Shown piece by piece: positions 58,901-64,000 of a stretch of 64,000 nucleotides of DNA. The position numbers were made by a program, and so were the translations under genes. Numbering within the stretch: the first letter of the stretch is position 1; each line of letters begins with the position of its first letter. The notes below the pieces were generated by a model. It was not told where the DNA came from. It searched no databases and saw only the letters and a program-made list of their open reading frames with translations. Source of the stretch: Pseudomonas migulae (GTDB taxonomy: Bacteria > Pseudomonadota > Gammaproteobacteria > Pseudomonadales > Pseudomonadaceae); the NCBI RefSeq assembly GCF_024169315.1, contig NZ_JALJWR010000001.1, forward strand, positions 3,708,501-3,772,500, in the 5' to 3' direction.

Positions 58901-59515
58901 CCAGGCGCTGCCGTCGACTTCGGCATCCGGCTGGGTCAGGTAACGCCCGGCGGTGTCGATCAGCACACCGTGGTCGGCGAAATACCAGTCGCAATGACGG
59001 GTGCCGAGGGTGTCGCGGGTGAGTTTGCGGTCGATCTTGTTGATCGGAAATTCAAGGCCCGAGAAGTCCAGCAGGCTGGTCTTGCCGCTGCCCTGCGGGC
59101 CGATCAGCAAGTACCACGGCAAATCACTGCGCCAGCGTTCGCTGCGGCCGCGATACAGGCTCGAGGTCTTCAGGGTTTTCAGGGCGTCCTTGAAACGCTC
59201 CTTCAACTCCTTCTGCTCTTCGTCGATCTTCTCTTCGCGGCGGATACGGTCCTGACCGTCTTCAGTGTCTTCGACCGCTTTCTTGCGCACACCGGCGCGC
59301 CAGCTGACGAAGACCATGGTCAGGCCCCAGATCAGAAACAGCACACTGATGGTCAGCAGGCGGGCGGTCGAACCTTCCCAGAACTTGTAGTCATTGACCG
59401 CCAGCAGCGGCCCGACGAACCACACCAGCAGTGCGACGAACAGCACCAGCACCAAGGTCCAGACCCAGGTCTGGCGCACGAACGCGCCGACTTTCTTGAA
59501 AAACTTTTTCATCAC
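55973..59515 (-). CDS. tssM: Type VI membrane complex protein TssM (IcmF)
   Basis: A 1180-aa inner-membrane protein. Two membrane helices near the start (about 17-38 and 52-71), a cytoplasmic GTPase-like part with Walker A GPQGSGKTS (139-147), a third helix near 450 (GALAALGLFGLLWAGGFSAN), then the large periplasmic domain that ends with IcmF_C and contacts TssJ. It forms the trans-envelope complex with TssL and TssJ. ATG or the neighbouring codon at 59515; length is usual. Confidence 0.95.
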   Translation of the reverse strand: MMKKFFKKVGAFVRQTWVWTLVLVLFVALLVWFVGPLLAVNDYKFWEGSTARLLTISVLFLIWGLTMVFVSWRAGVRKKAVEDTEDGQDRIRREEKIDEEQKELKERFKDALKTLKTSSLYRGRSERWRSDLPWYLLIGPQGSGKTSLLDFSGLEFPINKIDRKLTRDTLGTRHCDWYFADHGVLIDTAGRYLTQPDAEVDGSAWSTLLDLLRKRRRNRPLNGVLVTIPVEMLLGDTEQDLDTLARQVRARLQDVHQKLHVDVPIYLVLSKADQLLGFDEFFDQLTREESDQVLGTSFRKEQSGTDVTVLRAEFEELLRRLNSQVIMRMHQERDTQRRGRILDFPHQLGQIGERLCLFVDMAFTGNRYQRVSQLRGFYLTSAPHLTQEMDQTTAGIGANLGINSGVLPTLRSGRSRFIHHLLSRVIFPEADLAGLDKRERSRIHWGQRALYVGALAALGLFGLLWAGGFSANYERLENLRNLAQAWTQQRSALTARDDSMAVLKPLDTSYAATQVFPKKGDVSYHERGGLYQGEDVNPVVKAAYERELETQLLPKVATLLEGQIRANMKDRERLLNSLRAYLMLNMEDRRDGPWLKDWVATEWSQRYAGNTAVQNGLNTHFERLLKQPFIYPLNDQLVAQARQVLRSESLANVVYRMLREQARNLPEYRLSQHLGPQGALFVGTEYVIPGFYTQQGYQQYFSVQGSALVTDILRDNWVLGEGSGISGMDLRRLMVELEQLYFRDYANFWSEAVGQVALPAITDFSEGAEQLAGLTSANSPVLQLLVEVRDNTRFPAEADPADQAADAAAALGEQKGKLGKLGKLASAAADKASDMAATKNLPDTAKKSLQRRFEPLHRLLDDNNGPAADLTPALNALNDLQMQLASLARASAPEQAAFEMAKTRMSGQRDALSNLRNASNRLPRPVSVWFNVLAEDTWRLVLNDSYQYLNQRYQSELYSFYGKAINKRYPFSAHSTSDVAISDFREFFKAQGIADRFFDTYMRPFVSGDPGNYRLRSIDGHSMPISKLYLDQMAAAQVIRQSFFSINPAEPQVQFKLEPYTLDPAVSRSEFKFGDKTIEYRHGPIVPVSFKWPTDAEDGRTSLVLDKMAGRPIGIEKNTGPWSLFRLFDLMQTEYLSGRDVLVLKADVGGLRANYLLSSQRTPNPFDMGVLRTFRMPVQL

Positions 59516-59525
59516 ACGTCCCTGT

Positions 59526-60401
59526 TTACGGCTGCGACTGCGGCTGGACCGCGGTGGAATCCAGCGGCTGATATGGTTGCAGAACGGTGTCGCGTTGTTC
59601 GCCCAAGACCCAGGCGAAACCCGAATACATCACCACCAGGCAGACCACGGTGAACAACACCACCATCCACGCAGGCACGATGCGCACCAGGCTGCGGCGC
59701 TGATCATTCAAGCCTTCCCAATGCGGCGACAATTCGCGAGGCACGTCGCCGCGCAGCTGACGAATCTGCCGATACAAGGCATCGCGGATGCCTTCGAGCT
59801 CGAGCATGCCGCGCGCTTGCACGCGGTACTTGCCTTCAAAACCGAGGGACAGGCACAGGTACATCAGCTCCAGCATCGGCAGGTGCTTGACCGGGTTTTT
59901 CGACAGACGATCCAGCAGCTGGAAGAACTTCTCGCCACCGAAGGTTTCGTTGTGGAAGCTGCTGAGCAGGCTCATCTGCGACCACTCGCTTTCGTTGCCC
60001 CACGGCGTGGTCACGACGGCTTCGTCGACCACGGTGCAGAGCACGTAACGCGCGGCCATCACCTGACTGCTTTCGGCGCCGTTGTGCAGTGCGCGCACTT
60101 CAAACAGTTTCAGCCCGGCGGTCAGGCGCTCGTTGAGCGCGTACATGTCTTCGCGGGTGTCGCTGTGCTTGAGTCGCACCACTTCCGACAACAGGTCGGA
60201 ACCGGCGGCCACCAGCGAATTGAGGCTGATGTTGAACGACTCCGCCGGACGCAGGCGTGCGGCGTAAATCATCCGTTCTTCGAGCTGTTCAAAACGCGGC
60301 GGTGCAGCGAAGTCAGTCAGCGGACTTTGCGCCGGGCCGTGGCCCTGGCGGTCGAGCAAGACGGTTTTATCGTCCTGATGGTGTTCCATGTCCTTGATCA
60401 T
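59526..60401 (-). CDS. tssL: Type VI membrane complex protein TssL (DotU/IcmH)
   Basis: A 291-aa protein: cytoplasmic DotU domain (about 45-240; ARYVLCTVVDEAVVTTPWGN, ETFGGEKFFQLLDRL, LSLGFEGKYRV) and one C-terminal membrane helix (about 247-267, IVPAWMVVLFTVVCLVVMYS). No peptidoglycan-binding OmpA domain follows, so it is the short form. Start ATG at 60401; an inner ATG (60389) with AAGGA just before it is an alternative. Confidence 0.94.
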   Translation of the reverse strand: MIKDMEHHQDDKTVLLDRQGHGPAQSPLTDFAAPPRFEQLEERMIYAARLRPAESFNISLNSLVAAGSDLLSEVVRLKHSDTREDMYALNERLTAGLKLFEVRALHNGAESSQVMAARYVLCTVVDEAVVTTPWGNESEWSQMSLLSSFHNETFGGEKFFQLLDRLSKNPVKHLPMLELMYLCLSLGFEGKYRVQARGMLELEGIRDALYRQIRQLRGDVPRELSPHWEGLNDQRRSLVRIVPAWMVVLFTVVCLVVMYSGFAWVLGEQRDTVLQPYQPLDSTAVQPQSQP

Positions 60402-60406
60402 GTCGG

Positions 60407-61738
60407 TCAGTTCCTGATGGCCCAGAATTTCAGTTCAAGCTCGGCGAATTCGCCGGACACGTGGAACGCGAAGCCGCCGGAGCGCTCGAGTTGCGCCAGG
60501 TCTTCGGAACTGAGTTCGAGGATGAAATAGGTTTTGTTGGAGTGGAACGCGATCTGCCGCGGGGCCACCGGCAACGGTTTGACCTTGATGCCCGGCAGAT
60601 GCAGGTTGACCAGTTGGCGGATGCGCTCCACCGGGCCGACCTTGAGGTGCGCCGGCAAGCGGTGGCGCAGTTCTTCGGAGTCGCAGTTGGCACTGGCCGC
60701 AAGCACGAACGACGCCGAGCCCAGCAGTTTGTGGTCGTGCAACGGCGAGACGATGATCCCGTACTGACGCGCTTGCAGGACCAGTTCGATAGCGTGCTGT
60801 TCGAGCACCATCGACAGCACCTGACGAATCGCTTCCATCAGTTTGCGGAAGCTCGCGCCCTGGTCGCTGTGCTGGTAACGGCTGTCCAGGCGCGGGCGCT
60901 TGCTGTCGCTGGAGAAGGTCGCCAGATCACCGAGCATGGTCAGCAGCGTGCGGTACAACTCTTCCGGGTGAACCTGCTCCAGACCGAGGTAATGACGCAG
61001 CAGCAGTTCAGTGCGGTTGATCAGTTGCAGCATCATGAAGTCGCCGACTTCCGCGCCACCGACCTTGCCGTTGGAGCGAATGCGCTCGGCAATGGTGTCG
61101 CCCCGGTGACCGAGCATGCTGATCACTTCTTTCAGGCACGACAGCAGGTAGCTGGAGGAATGCGCCTGAATGTAGGTCGGCACGAAGTCCGGATCGAGGC
61201 TGATCACGCCGTCGGGCGTGGTGTCGAGCACGTCGCAGATCTTCAGCTTCACGTAGGCCTGATCGCTCTGCTGCTCGCCGAGCAACAGTTTGAAGTCCGG
61301 ACGACCGCAGCTGACCTGGCTGGCGGAATCGTCGCCGGCGTTGGAGTCGGCCACTTCGGCTTCGTACGCGGTGTAGCGCGCCAGCACGTCGGATTGCTCC
61401 GGACGGCGCGACTCGATGTGGTTACCGGTGACCAGTGGCAGCGCCAGGTAAATCGGCGTGTTGCCAGTGTTCGGCGGCACGTCCAGCGCCAGCGGCTCGG
61501 TGTTGCCGCCCAGTTCGAACAGGCTGCCGTCCGGCAGGATCCCCGAGGCCTGGCTGATCACCAGTTTGCCCATGTTGAGGAACTGCAAATCGATGTCCAG
61601 GTTGAGGAAGCCCCAGGTGTAACTGCCCAGCAACTGGGTGCGGGTCTTCATCTGGTGGTCGTAGTAGCGATCGTTGTGCTGGAAGTGCTGCGGCCGCAGC
61701 AGCATGCCTTCCTGCCAAATGACTTTATGGGAATTCAT
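60407..61738 (-). CDS. tssK: Type VI baseplate protein TssK
   Basis: A 443-aa protein beginning MNSHKVIWQEGMLLRPQHFQ, the TssK signature, with GFLNLDIDLQFLNMGKLVI and a C-terminal domain ending FHVSGEFAELELKFWAIRN. It links the baseplate to the membrane complex. It lies 2 bp behind tssJ and 5 bp before tssL. Confidence 0.95.
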   Translation of the reverse strand: MNSHKVIWQEGMLLRPQHFQHNDRYYDHQMKTRTQLLGSYTWGFLNLDIDLQFLNMGKLVISQASGILPDGSLFELGGNTEPLALDVPPNTGNTPIYLALPLVTGNHIESRRPEQSDVLARYTAYEAEVADSNAGDDSASQVSCGRPDFKLLLGEQQSDQAYVKLKICDVLDTTPDGVISLDPDFVPTYIQAHSSSYLLSCLKEVISMLGHRGDTIAERIRSNGKVGGAEVGDFMMLQLINRTELLLRHYLGLEQVHPEELYRTLLTMLGDLATFSSDSKRPRLDSRYQHSDQGASFRKLMEAIRQVLSMVLEQHAIELVLQARQYGIIVSPLHDHKLLGSASFVLAASANCDSEELRHRLPAHLKVGPVERIRQLVNLHLPGIKVKPLPVAPRQIAFHSNKTYFILELSSEDLAQLERSGGFAFHVSGEFAELELKFWAIRN

Positions 61739-61740
61739 GA

Positions 61741-62250
61741 TCAGTCATCCGCCTTGGCGAGCGTTTCGTTGCTGTTGCGAATACCGGCCTGATCGAGGGT
61801 CAGATCAGCCTCGGTGACTTCCACGGGCGTGACTTGCACCGTGTAGCGCCATTTGGTTTCCGGCAGGTCGCGATACGCCGCGAGGATCCCGACATAACGG
61901 CTGCCCTCTTCCACGCTGAGCTTGAGCTCGATGGTTTCACCCGGGCGCAATTCGAGTTCTTCGCTGGCCACCAGGTCCGGGGCCAGGGATTCCTTGGCAC
62001 GCTCGTAGAGGCTGAAGAAGTCGGCGTTTTCGAAGGTCACTGGGTGCTTGAGCTCGAACAGACGCACGACGATTGGCGACGGACGCCCGTTGAGGTCCGG
62101 GTTCAGCTGATCGCTGCCGGTGAGCTTCAGGTTGACTTTGGTCACTTTGGAATACGGCGACAGCGACGAGCAGCCGGCCAGCAGAGCCACGGCCATGAGC
62201 GCCGTCAGCGTCTTGAAAAAAGCGGTCGAGCAGCGAGACATGCGCATCAT
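61741..62250 (-). CDS. tssJ: Type VI outer-membrane lipoprotein TssJ
   Basis: A 169-aa lipoprotein with a lipobox LLAGC (C27 from the first ATG). The mature part is a beta-sandwich, with RPSPIVVRLFELKHPVTFEN and FFSLYERAKESLAPDLVASE, the TssJ pattern. It anchors TssM to the outer membrane. Three ATG codons lie close together; that at 62250 overlaps the fha stop (ATGA), and the one at 62241 has AAGGA at ideal distance, so either is possible. Confidence 0.93.
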   Translation of the reverse strand: MMRMSRCSTAFFKTLTALMAVALLAGCSSLSPYSKVTKVNLKLTGSDQLNPDLNGRPSPIVVRLFELKHPVTFENADFFSLYERAKESLAPDLVASEELELRPGETIELKLSVEEGSRYVGILAAYRDLPETKWRYTVQVTPVEVTEADLTLDQAGIRNSNETLAKADD

Positions 62251-63443
62251 CCTTGGTGGTCGGTGTGAAGGGTGGAAATCAGGCGGATCTGTTCTTCGTA
62301 CGCCTGAGCGAAGTCGCGGGCCAGCAGGCGCTCGCTCCAGTCATCGTCCTGACGCAAGGCCTGGTGATAACGACCGTAGGCTCTCCAGCGACTGCCGGAC
62401 GTGGCCAGCAGCGGCTTGTTGTCGCGTTCGAAACGCAGGGTCAATTGCTGCGGCGAGAAGTGCTCCAGCGTGCCGCGAACGGCGGCGCGGCTGGCGGTCA
62501 GCAAGGCCACTTGATGCGCCTGCAAATCGCGGAACGCGCGGGAGATCGACTGCTCCGCCGGCAACTGGCCCGGCTTGTTCGGCTGCAACAGAATGCCCAG
62601 TGCTTCACCGGCATCGACGGCGAACTTCAGCGGGTTCTTGTGGGTGCCTTGCACGGTGGTCTGGGCCAGACGCAGTTCGTTTTTCAGTTCGCTGCGGGTG
62701 CGCAGGCTCTGCTGCAAACCGCCGACGCTTTGCTTGAGCAGGCGTGCAGCGTTCAACGCCAGGGCTTCGCGGGCGTCGTGGTCGAGGCCTTTGAGGTCCA
62801 CGCCCAGCGCGGCGCCGAAGTGCTCCCAGAAACCTTCGCTCTGACGCTCACGCGCTTTCGGCACCGGGGCTGGCGCAGGTTCGGCCGGGGCGTCGATCAG
62901 CTGCGGCACCATCAGGCTTTCCATGTCGATGCGCGCGTAGTCGGCGCGCTGACGGGTGTCCTCGATATTGGTGCTCGGGGTGATCAGTTCTTCGATTTCC
63001 GAGTACACGCGCTCTTGCTGATCGAGGGCATTCAGCGGATCGAGGTCGAGGAACGCGTCGTCCGGAATGATGCTGCCCGCCGCTTGCGGGCGACCGACTT
63101 CCACGTCGAACGTCGCCGGGTCGCGCACCAGCCGCGCGCGGATCTCGAAATCACCCAGCACGTAGGTGCTGCCATGCTCGATGCGCATCGGTTCGCCCTT
63201 GCGCAAGCGCGCGCCGCTTTCGCCATCCTGGACACCGTTGCTGCTGGTGTCGGTCAGGAAGAACGCCCCTTCGCGAAAGCTGATGTCCACATGGTGATTG
63301 GACAGATGACGCTTGCGGTCCGGAATGATCCAGTCGCAATCCTCGCCCCGGCCAATCACGCCACCGGCCTGCTTGAAGGTCTTCTGGCACAGCTCGGTGG
63401 GCACGAACTGCTTGGTGTTGAGCATTTCGAAAACCAGTTCCAT
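62247..63443 (-). CDS. tagH: FHA domain protein of the type VI cluster
   Basis: A 398-aa protein with an N-terminal forkhead-associated domain (about 20-105; GGVIGRGEDCDWIIPDRKRH, SNHHVDISFREGAFFLTDTS) and a C-terminal T6SS-specific region (SEGFWEHFGAALGVDLKGLD onward). FHA domains bind phosphothreonine; the partner kinase is stk1, 7 kb away in the same operon. ATG at 63443 has an AAGGAG ribosome site. The symbol fha2 is used in P. aeruginosa. Confidence 0.92.
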   Translation of the reverse strand: MELVFEMLNTKQFVPTELCQKTFKQAGGVIGRGEDCDWIIPDRKRHLSNHHVDISFREGAFFLTDTSSNGVQDGESGARLRKGEPMRIEHGSTYVLGDFEIRARLVRDPATFDVEVGRPQAAGSIIPDDAFLDLDPLNALDQQERVYSEIEELITPSTNIEDTRQRADYARIDMESLMVPQLIDAPAEPAPAPVPKARERQSEGFWEHFGAALGVDLKGLDHDAREALALNAARLLKQSVGGLQQSLRTRSELKNELRLAQTTVQGTHKNPLKFAVDAGEALGILLQPNKPGQLPAEQSISRAFRDLQAHQVALLTASRAAVRGTLEHFSPQQLTLRFERDNKPLLATSGSRWRAYGRYHQALRQDDDWSERLLARDFAQAYEEQIRLISTLHTDHQG

Positions 63444-63460
63444 GGTGATACTCCTTGCGG

Positions 63461-63601
63461 TCACTTGCCGCGATTGACCGCCTGCGGATCACCCAATGGG
63501 CGATAGGTGTTGTCGTTGAATTTGTAATTGCCGCTGCAGCCGCCAAGGCCGCATAGAACGACGAGGGTCAGCAGGACGGCTTGCCAGTGACGAACAGACA
63601 T
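63461..63601 (-). CDS. Very small lipoprotein at the head of the fha-tssJKLM operon
   Basis: A 46-aa product beginning MSVRHWQAVLLTLVVLCGLG, with lipobox LGGC giving lipidated C22 and a mature tail of only 25 residues (SGNYKFNDNTYRPLGDPQAV...). TGGAG lies 9 nt before the ATG. It stands 17 bp before the fha gene, the place of the small orfX in the P. aeruginosa H2-T6SS cluster. Too short for usual gene calls, but signal, lipobox, ribosome site and position agree. Confidence 0.75.
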   Translation of the reverse strand: MSVRHWQAVLLTLVVLCGLGGCSGNYKFNDNTYRPLGDPQAVNRGK

Positions 63602-63731
63602 CAGAGGGTCTCCAGGGGTAGACAAAGCACAAAGCGCCGGCCTGTTTGGGCGGCGCTATCAGAAGCGAATGAGGTTGATTGGATGGCTCTAATCCGTGGA
63701 TCAGAGCCAATCAAAAGGGGAATGGTGAACA
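63602..63731. other. Left part of the gap between the sigma-54-type gene and the T6SS operon
   Basis: No gene seen. Should hold the promoter of the operon from 63601 leftwards if this is not continued from upstream; the REPIN next to it could separate the two transcripts. Confidence 0.35.
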
Positions 63732-63882
63732 CCTGTGGCGAGGGGACTTGTCGGAATGCCGCACCACCCCGTTGGGTCGCGAAGCGGCCCCAAAATTGGC
63801 TAACCCGTTTATTCAGGTAGACCGCGTGGGCTGGATTGCGGCTGCTGCGCAGCCGAACGGGGATAAATCCCCTCGCCACAGG
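63732..63882. repeat. Long REP pair of the GTGGCGAGGG class
   Basis: CCTGTGGCGAGGGGACTTGT at the left and AAATCCCCTCGCCACAGG at the right with a spacer of about 110 bp; same form as 45624-45778, including CGCAGCCGAACGGGGATAAA-type inner sequence. Confidence 0.75.
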
Positions 63883-63940
63883 GAATTCGCTGGCCCCAGG
63901 GAGCATTCCAACCTGAGCGACCGGGTTACAGAAATCCTGA

Positions 63941-64000
63941 TCAGCCATCGAAGTCACCCAGGTTGATATTCAGGCGCCCGAGGCGGTACAGCAGCGTGCG
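63941..64000 (-). CDS. 3' end of a sigma-54-dependent activator-like gene (Sfa/VasH type)
   Basis: The last 19 codons of a minus-strand gene that continues beyond the window: RTLLYRLGRLNINLGDFDG then stop. The part SRRTLLYRLxRL-like is the C-terminal Fis-type helix of bacterial enhancer-binding proteins, and in the H2-T6SS cluster the sigma-54 regulator Sfa2 stands just here. Identification rests on only 19 residues plus position. Confidence 0.6.
   Translation of the reverse strand, partial: RTLLYRLGRLNINLGDFDG

Noticed and set aside
55883..59653. A 1256-codon open frame on the plus strand across tssM
   Set aside because: It lies exactly antisense to the clear TssM gene; in GC-rich genomes with G/C third positions such mirror frames are common. 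No ribosome site, low-complexity Arg/Gln/His/Val-rich product.

Overview
The window is a GC-rich, densely coded bacterial chromosome segment. Gene order and protein content point to the genus Pseudomonas, most likely the P. fluorescens group. Reasons: the run rep-xpt-cytochrome c5-pauR-dadX-dadA-dadR, then rpmG/rpmB-radC-coaBC-dut-algC-argB-pyrE-crc-rph-yicC-gmk-rpoZ-spoT-ridA, then oxyR-recG, follows the order I know from P. aeruginosa; and the intergenic gaps are full of the GTGGGAGCGGGCTTGC-type REP doublets (REPINs) typical of fluorescent pseudomonads. The species assignment is inference; no rRNA or tRNA gene was found.

Layout. 1-1.6 kb: the end of rep and xpt. 1.6-17.5 kb: a catabolic block with a CoA-transferase/hydrolase, a cytochrome c5, the D-alanine operon dadA-ridA-dadX with divergent dadR, and polyamine genes (pauR, a PuuB/PauB-like oxidase, a KauB/PuuC-like aldehyde dehydrogenase), mixed with a MocR regulator, a PLD-type lipoprotein and an MFS transporter. 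17.5-18.7 kb: a small exported I78-type peptidase inhibitor gene lies between two copies of the rpmG terminator; the outer copy still carries a 43-bp rpmG fragment. 18.3-36.2 kb: housekeeping core (ribosomal proteins, DppA-like binding protein, radC, coaBC, dut, algC, argB, pyrE, crc, rph, gmk, rpoZ, spoT, ridA), with gltS as an extra gene in an AT-rich gap. 36.2-37.5 kb: a complete 1,243-bp IS3-family element inserted inside a REPIN, with a 3-bp target duplication. 37.5-46.2 kb: an SDR protein, exbB-exbD-tonB, oxyR, recG, a YbaK-HDOD fusion and an SCP2-like protein.

46.2-64 kb is the accessory part. A DUF6124-type gene is preceded by about 185 nt that fold on paper into a chain of hairpins closed by a 16-bp stem enclosing two hairpins: a candidate structured RNA. 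Then comes an AT-rich, all-minus-strand set of exported orphans and lipoproteins leading to a VgrG. vgrG, a 335-aa soluble protein (candidate effector) and a 292-aa lipoprotein (candidate immunity protein) overlap by 4 bp each. The VgrG C-terminal extension shares a conserved tail with a second lipoprotein of the cassette. Upstream of vgrG lies half of an H2-type type VI secretion cluster in the order stk1, stp1, tssM, tssL, tssK, tssJ, fha, a previously easy-to-miss 46-aa lipoprotein and the last 19 codons of what looks like a sigma-54 activator (sfa/vasH-like).

The most novel signals are the VgrG cargo cassette, the shared VgrG/lipoprotein domain, the structured leader of the DUF6124 gene, the IS in a REPIN and the rpmG scar beside the inhibitor gene.
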